The translations under genes and the position numbers were made by a program. The notes beneath the pieces were generated by a model, which was given only the letters and a program-made list of their open reading frames with translations, searched no databases and had not been told where the DNA came from. From contig MBPM02000089.1 in NCBI GenBank assembly GCA_001695595.3, positions 222,731 through 286,730 on the forward strand: a stretch of 64,000 nt of DNA, written 5' to 3'. How positions within the stretch are numbered: the first letter of the stretch is position 1; each line of letters starts with the position of its first letter. The stretch is from Plasmopara viticola. Taxonomy: Eukaryota > Oomycota > Peronosporomycetes > Peronosporales > Peronosporaceae. Of the stretch, positions 1-11,946 are shown piece after piece.

Positions 1-744
1 CCCCAAATTTGAACGGACCCGGCTCCACACGTAGAAACAACAAGGGTATATGTAACTCAACAGGGCTAAGTACAGCAAACTCATTTGCCTGGATCCTAAA
101 ATACGTTTGCTGTGCGCTGGTCCCGTCAAGCGGTGGCAGTCCCTTCCCCCCAAATAGATATTGAAAGTGTAACGGCTGATGTCCTCACTCGGATTTTGCC
201 TCCACAACAAGGGCTGCCGACTATTAGGAGCTCCACACTGGATATTTACACTAGGAATATATTGGGTACATACTCCCTGGGTACGTAAAAGCCAACAATT
301 TGCTGTCGGCTTTAATTCTGCATAGCCAATCCGATCTTACTTTTCTCCTGTTTGCATTTGCACGTTGTATATTGGAAAAATTTCGAGTCACAAGGGAACT
401 CTTTATGCGCACAATGAGCTTAATTCGATCTCTCCTTTCTTGATATAGATACCTTTTCCCGAAGGTATTATTACTCGTTCTGCGAGTTTTAGTTGGAAAT
501 AAGATGCTTCCAAATTGAACAATAGCTAGAACATTAGACGAGTGAAATTTGACCCAAGAGAATACGACGACATTGTCAAATATTGTCCCAACAATTTAAA
601 GTCACAGTATTTCATATATTTAGCAAGGTTAAATGCGAATCGTATTGAAGCCACTTTGATGAATCGCTTACACTGGGCACACTTAAGAGCGCATAAGGGT
701 GTTCACGTTGTTACACATAAACTTCTTGAGGTCGTGTTCGTTTT
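1..744. repeat. Partial inter-gene spacer left of M1
   Basis: The window opens in the middle of a spacer. The sequence near 270-290 carries the ctccctggg variant also seen near 16470 and 23070, where most units read ctaccttgg. No convincing gene is visible; open frames here run into the antisense of M1. Confidence 0.85.
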
Positions 745-2232
745 TTATGGGTGTTCAGAGATCGGACCGTTGACAGGTGGCATCGGAGCTCCGAGGGGTG
801 GATTACCCTTTTGCAAAGGTTGGTCGGGGATCGGACCTTTGGTAGGCGGCTTTGGAGCTTCAAGGGCGGTTTGCCACTCGGGAAAGGCTGCCCGGGGAAT
901 GGACCGTTGGCAGGCGGCATCGGAGATCCAAAGGGCGGACTACCACCCTGGAAAGGGTTTTGAAAAATTGGACCATTTGGAGGCAGCATTGGAGGTCCAA
1001 AAGGCGGGTTTCCATTGAGCAGTACGTATCCAGTGATCAAACCGATAGTAGGCGGCATCGGAGCTCCGAAAGGCGTATTGCCTCCCATGAAAGGAAATCC
1101 GGGGAGCGGACCGTTTGCGGGCGGCATCGGACCTCCAATGGGCGGGATACCACCCATGAAAGGAGCGCCGGGGAGCGGACCGTTTGTGGGCGGCATCGGA
1201 CCTCCAATGGGCGGGATACCACCCATGAAAGGAGCGCCGGGGAGCGGACCATTGTCAGGCGGCATCGGAGCTCCAAGGGATGGATTACCAGCCATGAAGG
1301 AACTCCAGGGAGCTGACCATTGGCAGGCGGCATCGGACCTCCAAGGGGTGGATTACCAGCCATTGAAGGAGCTCCGGGGAGCGGACCATTGGCAGGCGGC
1401 TTTGGACCTCCAACGGGTGGAATACCAGCCATTGAAGGAACTCCAGGAAGCTGACCATTGGCAAGGGGACCATTGGCAGGCGGCTTCGGACCTCCAAGGG
1501 GTGGATTACCAGCCATTGAAGGAGCTCCGGGGAGCGGACCATTGGCAGGCGGCTTTGGACCTCCAACGGGTGGAATACCAGCCATTGAAGGAACTCCGGG
1601 GGGCGGACCATTGGGAGGCGGCTTCGGACCTCCAAAGGGTGGATTACCAGCCATTGAAGGAACTCCAGGAAGCTGACCATTCGCAAGGGGACCATTGGCA
1701 GGCGGCTTCGGACCTCCAAGGGGTGGATTACCAGCCATTGAAGGAGCTCCGGGGAGCGGACCATTGGCAGGCGGCTTTGGACCTCCAACGGGTGGATTAC
1801 CACCCACGAAAGATTGATCGTTGGTCGGACCATCGCCGAGCGGCATCTGACCTCCATTAGGTGGGTTACCACCCACAAAAGGTTGTTCGGTATTCGGACG
1901 GTTGACAGGGATTGGATTGTTGGCAGGCGGCTTCTGAGGTCCAAAAGGCGGGATACCACTTTGTGTGTCAGTTCCTGACCTTGGGGTCTAGCAACCAAAC
2001 TGCCGTCAATCGGACTGTTACCGTCGTCCTCGTTTTGCTGGTTATCTTCATTCAGCGTAGGTTGCTCAACCGGACCACGTAGGCCGCTACCGGCACCCAA
2101 ATTACGGTTGGCAACTTTTGCTTGGTTGGTACTCTCGGACGTCCATCCAAAAGAGGCGTCTGTGGGCAAAAACGTCGAAGCGGCAATCGCTGTAGCAAGT
2201 GCAGCGTGCGCGACGATGCGGGAAATGTGCAT
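745..2232 (-). pseudogene. M1: frameshifted copy of the secreted Pro/Gly-repeat protein
   Basis: Family features are described under M9 (26791..28281). The ATG at 2232 begins the signal peptide and the core promoter is at 2300..2315. The first 82 codons are normal, covering the signal peptide and the RNLG/EDD region. Compared with intact copies there are three one-base losses: the G run at 1983-1986 (4 G instead of 5), a T near 1295, and the G run at 864-866 (3 instead of 4). After the first loss translation enters an alternative Leu/Arg/Trp-rich repeat frame and stops at 1285. The original stop is at 745. Two of the three changes are in G runs, so assembly error is a real alternative to pseudogenisation. 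The G-run allele at 1983 recurs in M4 and M7. Confidence 0.85.
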
Positions 2233-4055
2233 ATTTCCAAGAGGCTGGAAGGTAGTATTGAAAGCTGGTTCCCGAGCAAAGTTGTTTGCTTGGCTTAGCA
2301 AATTGCTGAATGAGTGAATGCGTGCATGGTCTTGGGGCACACTATTTCTCATCGTGTCGACCAAATCTTGAGATCATCTCACGGGAGCTCGTCGCCAGAA
2401 TGTGTACGGAACAGATACAAAGGGGCGACACTTGAAGTGAAATGTCAGCCGCCAAGTGTAGTATGGGCAGCGAGACGATTAGTGATGAAAGCTCAATTAT
2501 TCGCGTATGGGACGGGCCTGTAAAGACGAAAGGCTTTGATCAAGCTCCGGAGGGGCGCATTTACTTTAAACGAGCTCGACATGTAGTGTAAGTGCAGATC
2601 TTGTGTGCAACAAGGTAGCAAGCAGCATCTTCTGACTAAAAGCGCATCCAAAGGCGCTTTTTCTTTCGCAGAAGTGTCCAACACGCCATCTTACGGCGAA
2701 GATAATGACAAGATAGTATGCAAAAGTCTTGATCTCTGCCTTCGTGCAACTTAATATCTCTCCTGATAGGCAAATACATAAAACCTCGTTACGCATCCGA
2801 GTTTTCCTTTCATTTTTTTCTTATTACTCTATTACTAACAATACTCTTGTTCTTGACTCGACGCTAAGAACGACGCTGCGTCGTGTGACACAGTTTGAGA
2901 TGCGAGGACTCAATTTAAGCAATTTGCCGTCATATATTCGCGATGCACACATATGGAATACCCGACTCCGACGGGCTTTGAGATGTCAATTTCGCTCTCC
3001 TGCTTTCCATCTCATATATGTAGGTTAGCTTTTACGATCTGTAGCAATTATCATACCAACTTATGATTAGGAATTATCAATGGACCCATTACTCATTTCA
3101 AGCGGACTGATGCACTAAAAACACACTATGATATGGCCTATATCCATTCGGTAATCAATACGTGGCACACTGCTTACAACTCGTTTAAGAAATACATTTA
3201 TATGACGGTTTCCCCCTCCCCTGTTCATCAATGACTTGACAAAGGTGTTCTTTTCATGCAAATAGAAAAAGTCTATACCTTTGGATCAATATTTGTAGAA
3301 GGTTACTCAGCCCCAAATTTGAACGGACCCGGCTCCACACGTAGAAACAACAGGGGTATATGTAACTCAACAGGGCTAAGTACAGCAAACTCATTTGCCT
3401 GGATCCTAAAATACGTTTGCTGTGCGCTGGTCCCGTCAAGCGGTGGCAGTTCCCTTCCCCCCAAATAGATATTGAAAGTGTAACGGCTGATGTCCTCACT
3501 CGGATATTGCCTCCACAACAAGGGCTGCCGACTATTAGGAGCTCCACACTGGATATTTACACTAGGAATATATTGGGTACATACTACCTTGGTTACGTAA
3601 AAGCCAACAATTTGCTGTCGGCTTTAATTCTGCATAGCCAATCCGATCTTACTTTTCTCCTGTTTGCATTTGCACGTTGTATATTGGAAAAGTTCGAGTC
3701 ACAAAGGAACTCTTTATGCGCACAATGAGCTTAACTCGATCTCTCGTTTCTTGATATAGATACCTTTTCCCGAGGGTATTATTACTCGTTCTGCGAGTTT
3801 AAGTTGGAAATAAGATGCTTCCAAATTGAACAATAGCTAGAACATTAGACGAGTGAAATTTGACCCAAGAGAATACGACGACATTGTCAAATATTGTCCC
3901 AACAATTTAAAGTCACAGTATTTCATATATTTAGCAAGGTTAAATGCGAATCGTATTGAAGCCACTTTGATGAATCGCTTACACTGGGCACACTTAAGAG
4001 CGCATAAGGGTGTTCACGTTGTTACACATAAACTTCTTGAGGTCGTGTTCGTTTT
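2233..4055. repeat. Spacer between M1 and M2
   Basis: This 1823-bp spacer is closest to the one at 11947..13769; both carry the rare variants aacaatactc and aacaggggtata. The M1 promoter is at its left end. Reading frames of 60-100 codons occur on both strands but are not supported as genes. Confidence 0.85.
2300..2315 (-). promoter_or_regulatory. Oomycete-type Inr/FPR core promoter of M1
   Basis: Read on the minus strand this is ACTCATTCAGCAATTT. It matches 14 of 16 positions of the recalled oomycete core promoter consensus GCTCATTYYNCAWTTT. The predicted +1 A is at 2311, giving a 79-base leader to the ATG at 2232. The 68-base offset from motif to start also holds for M2-M14: 5473, 8708, 12014, 15188, 18494, 21800, 25036, 28349, 31381, 34632, 37770, 40940 and 43838 are the low ends. 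Confidence 0.75.
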
Positions 4056-5405
4056 TTATGGGTGTTCAGAGATCGGACCGTTGACAGGTGGCATCGGAGC
4101 TCCGAGGGGTGGATTACCCTTTTGCAAAGGTTGGTCGGGGATCGGACCTTTGGTAGGCGGCTTTGGAGCTTCAAGGGGCGGTTTGCCACTCGGGAAAGGC
4201 TGCCCGGGGAATGGACCGTTGGCAGGCGGCATCGGAGATCCAAAGGGCGGACTACCACCCTGGAAAGGGTTTTGAAAATTGGACCATTTGGAGGCAGCAT
4301 TGGAGGTCCAAAAGGCGGGTTTCCATTGAGCAGTACGTATCCAGTGATCAAACCGATAGTAGGCGGCATCGGAGCTCCGAAAGGCGTATTGCCTCCCATG
4401 AAAGGAAATCCGGGGAGCGGACCGTTTGCGGGCGGCATCGGACCTCCAATGGGCGGGATACCACCCATGAAAGGAGCGCCGGGGAGCGGACCGTTTGTGG
4501 GCGGCATCGGACCTCCAATGGGCGGGATACCACCCATGAAAGGAGCGCCGGGGAGCGGACCATTGTCAGGCGGCATCGGAGCTCCAAGGGATGGATTACC
4601 AGCCATTGAAGGAACTCCAGGGAGCTGACCATTGGCAGGCGGCATCGGACCTCCAAGGGGTGGAATACCAGCCATTGAAGGAACTCCAGGAAGCTGAACA
4701 TTGGCAAGGGGACCATTGGCAGGCGGCTTCGGACCTCCAAGGGTGGATTACCAGCCATTGAAGGAGCTCCGGGGAGCGGACCATTGGGAGGCGGCTTTGG
4801 ACCTCCAACGGGTGGATTACCAGCCATTGAAGGAACTCCAGGAAGCTGACCATTCGCAAGGGGACCATTGGCAGGCGGCTTCGGACCTCCAAGGGTGGAT
4901 TACCAGCCATTGAAGGAGCTCCGGGGAGCGGACCATTGGCAGGCGGCTTTGGACCTCCAACGGGTGGATTACCACCCACGAAAGATTGATCGTTGGTCGG
5001 ACCATCGCCGAGCGGCATCTGACCTCCATTAGGTGGGTTACCACCCACAAAAGGTTGTTCGGTATTCGGACGGTTGACAGGGATTGGATTGTTGGCAGGC
5101 GGCTTCTGAGGTCCAAAAGGCGGGATACCACTTTGTGTGTCAGTTCCTGACCTTGGGGGTCTAGCAACCAAACTGCCGTCAATCGGACTGTTACCGTCGT
5201 CCTCGTTTTGCTGGTTATCTTCATTCAGCGTAGGTTGCTCAACCGGACCACGTAGGCCGCTACCGGCACCCAAATTACGGTTGGCAACTTTTGCTTGGTT
5301 GGTACTCTCGGACGTCCATCCAAAAGAGGCGTCTGTGGGCAAAAACGTCGAAGCGGCAATCGCTGTAGCAAGTGCAGCGTGCGCGACGATGCGGGAAATG
5401 TGCAT
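4056..5405 (-). pseudogene. M2: frameshifted copy of the secreted Pro/Gly-repeat protein
   Basis: The start at 5405 opens a normal frame for about 170 codons (signal peptide, RNLG/EDD region, first repeats). One-base losses then occur in G runs at about 4893-4895 and 4741-4743, and in the purine run near 4276. The frame containing the signal peptide ends at 4596. M2 is shorter than M9 because repeat units are missing from the middle. M2 and M5 are near-identical, sharing two of these losses and a substitution that gives an NVQ-like reading at one repeat junction, so one copy was duplicated from the other. The promoter is at 5473..5488. Confidence 0.85.
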
Positions 5406-7225
5406 ATTTCCAAGAGGCTGGAAGGTAGTATTGAAAGCTGGTTCCCGAGCAAAGTTGTTTGCTTGGCTTAGCAAATTGCTGAATGAGTGAATGCGTGCAT
5501 GGTCTTGGGGCACACTATTTCTCATCGTGTCGACCAAATCTTGAGATCTTCTCACGGGAGCTCGTCACCAGAATGTGTTCGGAACAGATATAAGGGGCGA
5601 CACTTGAAGTTAAATGTCAGCCGCCAAGTGTGGTATGGGCAGCGAGACATGCAGTGATGAAAGCTCAATTATTCGCGTATGGGACGGGCCTGTAAAGACG
5701 AAAGGCTTTGATCAAGCTCCGGAGGGGCGCATTTACTTTAAACGAGCTCGACATGTAGTGTAAGTGCAGATCTTGTGTGCAACAAGGTAGCAAGCAGCAT
5801 CTTCTGACTAAAAGCGCATCCAAAGGCGCTTTTTCTTTCGCAGAAGTGTCCAACACGCCATCTTACGGCGAAGATAATGACAAGATAGTATGCAAAAGTC
5901 TGTATATCTGCCTTCGTGCAACTTAATATCTCTCCTGATAGGCAACTACATAAAACCTCGTTACACATCCGAGTTTTCCTTTCATTTTTTTCTTATTACG
6001 CTATTACTAACGATACTCTTGTTCTTGACTCGACGCTAAGAACGACGCTGCGTCGTGTGACACAGTTTGAGATGCGAGGACTCAATTTAACAAATTGCCG
6101 TCATATATTCGCGATGCACACATATGGAATACCCGACTCCGACGGGCTTTGAGATGTCAATTTCGCTCTCCAGCTTTCCATCTCATATATGTAGGTTAGC
6201 TTTTACGATCTGTAATAATATTCATACCAACTTATGATTAGGAGTTATCAATGGACCCATTACCCATTTCAAGCGGACTGATGCACTAAAAACACACTAT
6301 GATATGGCCTATATCCATTCGGTAATCAATACGTGGCACACTGCTTACAACTCGTTTAAGAAATACATTTATATGACGGTTTCCCCCTCCCCTGTTCATC
6401 AATGACTTGACAAAGGTGTTCTTTTCATGCAAATAGAAAAAGTCTATACCTTTGGATCAATATTTGTAGAAGGTTACTCAGCCCCAAATTTGAACGGACC
6501 CGGCTCCACACGTAGAAACAACAAGGGTATATGTAACTCAACAGGGCTAAGTACAGCAAACTCATTTGCCTGGATCCTAAAATACGTTTGCTGTACGCTG
6601 GTCCCGTCAAGCGGTGGCAGTTCCCTTCCCCCAAATAGATATTGAAAGTGTAACGGCTGATGTCCTCGCTCGGGTTTTGCCGCCACAACAAGGGCTGCCG
6701 ACTATTAGGAGCTCCACACTGGATATTTACACTAGGAATATATTGGGTACATACTACCTTGGTTACGTAAAAGCCAACAATTTGCTGTCGGCTTTAATTC
6801 TGCATAGCCAATCCGATCTTACTTTTCTCCTGTTTGCATTTGCACGTTGTATATTGGAAAAATTTCGAGTCACAAAGGAACTCTTTATGCGCACAATGAG
6901 CTTAATTCGATCTCTCGTTTCTTGCTATAGATACCTTTTCCGAGGGTATTATTACTCGTTCTGCGAGTTTTAGTTGGAAATAAGATGCTTCCAAATTGAA
7001 CAATAGCTAGAACATTAGACGAGTGAAATTTGACCCAAGAGAATACGACGACATTGTCAAATATTGTCCCAACAATTTAAAGTCACAGTATTTCATATAT
7101 TTAGCAAGGTTAAATGCGAATCGTATTGAAGCCACTTTGATGAATCGCTTACACTGGGCACACTGAAGAGCGCATAAGGGTGTTCACGTTGTTACACATA
7201 AACTTCTTGAGGTCGTGTTCGTTTT
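5406..7225. repeat. Spacer between M2 and M3
   Basis: In its first ~500 bp this spacer matches 15121..16942 through private variants (tgtggtatggg, acatgcagtg, gtaataatattcat). The rest resembles other young spacers. No gene is supported. Confidence 0.85.
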
Positions 7226-8640
7226 TTATGGGTGTTCAGAGATCGGACCGTTGACAGGTGGCATCGGAGCTCCGAGGGGTGGATTTCCCTTTTGCAAAGG
7301 TTGGTCGGGGATTAGACCGTTGGTAGGCGGCTTTGGAGCTTCAAGGGGCGGTTTGCCACTCGGGAAAGGCTGCCCGGGGAATGGACCGTTGGCAGGCGGC
7401 ATCGGAGATCCAAAGGGCGGACTACCACCCTGGAAAGGGTTTTGAGAAATTGGACCATTTGGAGGCAGCATTGGAGGTCCAAAAGGCGGGTTTCCATTGA
7501 GCAGTACGTATCCAGTGATCAAACCGATAGTAGGCGGCATCGGAGCTCCGAAAGGCGTATTGCCTCCCATGAAAGGAAATCCGGGGAGCGGACCGTTTGC
7601 GGGCGGCATCGGACCTCCAATGGGCGGGATACCACCCATGAAAGGAGCGCCGGGGAGCGGACCATTGTCAGGCGGCATCGGACTCCAAGGGATGGGTTAC
7701 CAGCCATTGAAGGAACTCCAGGGAGCTGACCATTGGCAGGCGGCATCGGACCTCCAAGGGTGGATTACCAGCCATTGAAGAGCTCCGGGGAGCGGACCAT
7801 TGGCAGGCGGCAGGACCTCCAACGGGTGGAATACCAGCCATTGAAGGAACTCCAGGAAGCTGACCATTGGCAAGGGGACCATTGGCAGGCGGCTTCGGAC
7901 CTCCAAGGGTGGATTACCAGCCATTGAAGGAGCTCCGGGGAGCGGACCATTGGCAGGCGGCTTTGGACCTCCAACGGGTGGAATACCAGCCATTGAAGGA
8001 ACTTCGGGGGCGGACCATTGGGAGGCGGCTTCGGACCTCCAACGGGTGGATTACCAGCCATTGAAGGAACTCCAGGAAGCTGACCATTCGCAAGGGGACC
8101 ATTGGCAGGCGGCTTCGGACCTCCAAGGGGTGGATTACCAGCCATTGAAGGAGCTCCGGGGAGCGGACCATTGGCAGGCGGCTTTGGACCTCCAACGGGT
8201 GGATTACCACCCACGAAAGATTGATCGTTGGTCGGACCATCGCCGAGCGGCATCTGACCTCCATTAGGTGGGTTACCACCCACAAAAGGTTGTTCGGTAT
8301 TCGGACGGTTGACAGGGATTGGATTGTTGGCAGGCGGCTTCTGAGGTCCAAAAGGCGGGATACCACTTTGTGTGTCAGTTCCTGACCTTGGGGGTCTAGC
8401 AACCAAACTGCCGTCAATCGGACTGTTACCGTCGTCCTCGTTTTGCTGGTTATCTTCATTCAGCGTAGGTTGCTCAACCGGACCACGTAGGCCGCTACCG
8501 GCACCCAAATTACGGTTGGCAACTTTTGCTTGGTTGGTACTCTCGGACGTCCATCCAAAAGAGGCGTCTGTGGGCAAAAACGTCGAAGCGGCAATCGCTG
8601 TAGCAAGTGCAGCGTGCGCGACGATGCGGGAAATGTGCAT
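7226..8640 (-). pseudogene. M3: multiply frameshifted copy of the secreted Pro/Gly-repeat protein
   Basis: The frame is normal from 8640 for about 210 codons, then disrupted by at least six small losses. They lie at a G run near 8005, near 7917, a two-base change near 7811 (ggcggc-a-ggacc instead of ggcggctttggacc), and near 7780, 7757 and 7681. The signal-bearing frame stops at 7765. The last ~150 codons to the stop at 7226 are again open in the original repeat sense. The density of one-base losses without other divergence fits poor consensus quality as well as real decay. The promoter is at 8708..8723. Confidence 0.83.
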
Positions 8641-10459
8641 ATTTCCAAGAGGCTGGAAGGTAGTATTGAAAGCTGGTTCCCGAGCAAAGTTGTTTGCTTG
8701 GCTTAGCAAATTGCTGAATGAGTGAATGCGTGCATGGTCTTGGGGCACACTATTTCTCATCGTGTCGACCAAATCTTGAGATCATCTCACGGGAGCTCGT
8801 CACCAGAATGTGTACGGAACAGATATAAAGGGGCGACACTTGAAGTGAAATGTCAGCCGCCAAGTGTAGTATGGGCAGCGAGACATTCAGTGATGAAAGC
8901 TCAATTATTCGCGTATGGGACGGGCCTGTAAAGACGAAAGGCTTTGATCAAGCTCCGGAGGGGCGCATTTACTTTAAACGAGCTCGACATGTAGTGTAAG
9001 TGCAGATCTTGTGTGCAACAAGGTAGCAAGCAGCATCTTCTGACTAAAAGCGCATCCAAAGGCGCTTTTTCTTTCGCAGAAGTGTCCAACACGCCATCTT
9101 ACGGCGAAGATAATGACAAGATAGTATGCAAAAGTCTGATATCTGCCTTCGTGCAACTTAATATCTCTCCTGATAGGCAAATACATAAAACCTCGTTACA
9201 TCCGAGTTTTCCTTTCATTTTTTTCTTATTACGCTATTACTAACGATACTCTTGTTCTTGACTCGACGCTAAGAACGACGCTGCGTCGTGTGACACAGTT
9301 TGAGATGCGAGGACTCAATTTAACAAATTGCCGTCATATATTCGCGATGCACACATATGGAATACCCGACTCCGACGGGCTTTGAGATGTCAATTTCGCT
9401 CTCCTGCTTTCCATCTCATATATGTAGGTTAGCTTTTACGATCTGTAGCAATATTCATACCAACTTATGATTAGGAGTTATCAATGGACCCATTACCCAT
9501 TTCAAGCGGACTGATGCACTAAAAACACACTATGATATGGCCTATATCCATTCGGTAATCAATACGTGGCACACTGCTTACAACTCGTTTAAGAAATACA
9601 TTTATATGACGGTTTCCCCCTCCCCTGTTCATCAATGACTTGACAAAGGTGTTCTTTTCATGCAAATAGAAAAAGTCTATACCTTTGGATCAATATTTGT
9701 AGAAGGTTACTCAGCCCCAAATTTGAACGGACCCGGCTCCACACGTAGAAACAACAAGGGTATATGTAACTCAACAGGGCTAAGTACAGCAAACTCATTT
9801 GCCTGGATCCTAAAATACGTTTGCTGTACGCTGGTCCCGTCAAGCGGTGGCAGTTCCCTTCCCCCAAATAGATATTGAAAGTGTTACGGCTGATGTCCTC
9901 GCTCGGGTTTTGCCGCCACAACAAGGGCTGCCGACTATTAGGAGCTCCACACTGGATATTTACACTAGGAATATATTGGGTACATACTACCTTGGTTACG
10001 TAAAAGCCAACAATTTGCTGTCGGCTTTAATTCTGCATAGCCAATCCGATCTTACTTTTCTCCTGTTTGCATTTGCACGTTGTATATTGGAAAAATTTCG
10101 AGTCACAAAGGAACTCTTTATGCGCACAATGAGCTTAATTCGATCTCTCGTTTCTTGCTATAGATACCTTTTCCCGAGGGTATTATTACTCGTTCTGCGA
10201 GTTTTAGTTGGAAATAAGATGCTTCCAAATTGAACAATAGCTAGAACATTAGACGAGTGAAATTTGACCCAAGAGAATACGACGACATTGTCAAATATTG
10301 TCCCAACAATTTAAAGTCACAGTATTTCATATATTTAGCAAGGTTAAATGCGAATCGTATTGAAGCCACTTTGATGAATCGCTTACACTGGGCACACTGA
10401 AGAGCGCATAAGGGTGTTCACTTTGTTACACATAAACTTCTTGAGGTCGTGTTCGTTTT
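8641..10459. repeat. Spacer between M3 and M4
   Basis: A 1819-bp young-type spacer with a two-base loss near 9200 (gttacatccg instead of gttacacatccg). It holds the M3 promoter at its left end; nothing else gene-like is supported. Confidence 0.85.
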
Positions 10460-11946
10460 TTATGGGTGTTCAGAGATCGGACCGTTGACAGGTGGCATCG
10501 GAGCTCCGAGGGGTGGATTACCCTTTTGCAAAGGTTGGTCGGGGATCGGACCTTTGGTAGGCGGCTTTGGAGCTTCAAGGGGCGGTTTGCCACTCGGGAA
10601 AGGCTGCCCGGGGAATGGACCGTTGGCAGGCGGCATCGGAGATCCAAAGGGCGGACTACCACCCTGGAAAGGGTTTTGAGAAATTGGACCATTTGGAGGC
10701 AGCATTGGAGGTCCAAAAGGCGGGTTTCCATTGAGCAGTACGTATCCAGTGATCAAACCGATAGTAGGCGGCATCGGAGCTCCGAAAGGCGTATTGCCTC
10801 TATGAAAGGAAATCCGGGGAGCGGACCGTTTGCGGGCGGCATCGGACCTCCAATGGGCGGGATACCACCCATGAAAGGAGCGCCGGGGAGCGGACCGTTT
10901 GTGGGCGGCATCGGACCTCCAATGGGCGGGATACCACCCATGAAAGGAGCGCCGGGGAGCGGACCATTGTCAGGCGGCATCGGAGCTCCAAGGGATGGAT
11001 TACCAGCCATCGAAGGAACTCCAGGGAGCTGACCATTGGCAGGCGGCATCGGACCTCCAAGGGGTGGATTACCAGCCATTGCAGGAGCTCCGGGGAGCGG
11101 ACCATTGGCAGGCGGCTTTGGACCTCCAACGGGTGGAATACCAGCCATTGAAGGAACTCCAGGAAGCTGACCATTGGCAAGGGGACCATTGGCAGGCGGC
11201 TTCGGACCTCCAAGGGGTGGATTACCAGCCATTGAAGGAGCTCCGGGGAGCGGACCATTGGCAGGCGGCTTTGGACCTCCAACGGGTGGAATACCAGCCA
11301 TTGAAGAACTCGGGGGGCGGACCATTGGGAGGCGGCTTCGGACCTCCAAAGGGTGGATTACCAGCCATTGAAGGAACTCCAGGAAGCTGACCATTCGCAA
11401 GGGGACCATTGGCAGGCGGCTTCGGACCTCCAAGGGGTGGATTACCAGCCATTGAAGGAGCTCCGGGGAGCGGACCATTGGCAGGCGGCTTTGGACCTCC
11501 AACGGGTGGATTACCACCCACGAAAGATTGATCGTTGGTCGGACCATCGCCGAGCGGCATCTGACCTCCATTAGGTGGGTTACCACCCACAAAAGGTTGT
11601 TCGGTATTCGGACGGTTGACAGGGATTGGATTGTTGGCAGGCGGCTTCTGAGGTCCAAAAGGCGGGATACCACTTTGTGTGTCAGTTCCTGACCTTGGGG
11701 TCTAGCAACCAAACTGCCGTCAATCGGACTGTTACCGTCGTCCTCGTTTTGCTGGTTATCTTCATTCAGCGTAGGTTGCTCAACCGGACCACGTAGGCCG
11801 CTACCGGCACCCAAATTACGGTTGGCAACTTTTGCTTGGTTGGTACTCTCGGACGTCCATCCAAAAGAGGCGTCTGTGGGCAAAAACGTCGAAGCGGCAA
11901 TCGCTGTAGCAAGTGCAGCGTGCGCGACGATGCGGGAAATGTGCAT
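10460..11946 (-). pseudogene. M4: frame-switched copy with a long continuous chimeric frame
   Basis: Indels lie at the G run 11697-11700 (4 G), two single losses at about 11305-11312, and one near 10801. The first loss moves translation to the alternative Leu/Arg-rich repeat frame. The two further losses return it exactly to the Pro/Gly frame near 11300, and the last loss changes the C-terminus. The result is one uninterrupted frame of 397 codons from the ATG at 11946 to a stop at 10753. Its tail differs from the family's normal end at 10460. If the indels are real, this is a chimeric secreted protein rather than a null. The promoter is at 12014..12029. Confidence 0.8.

Noticed and set aside
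542..1018. 158-codon plus-strand frame (and its equivalents at 3853, 13567, 23347 and 36180)
   Set aside because: It opens in the spacer with a GTG and runs into the antisense of the repeat gene. It is interrupted in other units (for example by tga in cactgaagagc) and is conserved only because units are recent copies.
2232..2352. Upstream ATG (MRNSVPQD...) as the start of the family protein
   Set aside because: It lies upstream of the predicted transcription start, would bury the signal peptide 40 residues in, is poorly conserved between subgroups and is frameshifted in P3.
2637..2661. Hairpin aaaagcgc...gcgctttt followed by T, like an intrinsic terminator
   Set aside because: The stem is lost in diverged units (for example near 38150), and intrinsic terminators are not expected in this context.
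2867..2881. 15-base palindrome acgacgctgcgtcgt in young spacers
   Set aside because: Symmetry is broken in diverged units (ctacgctgcctcgt), so there is no sign of a conserved binding site.
3256..3468. 70-codon plus-strand spacer frame beginning MQIEKVYTF
   Set aside because: It overlaps antisense to another small frame, and in diverged units it is interrupted early (for example gtctaa at 29345). No coding signature.
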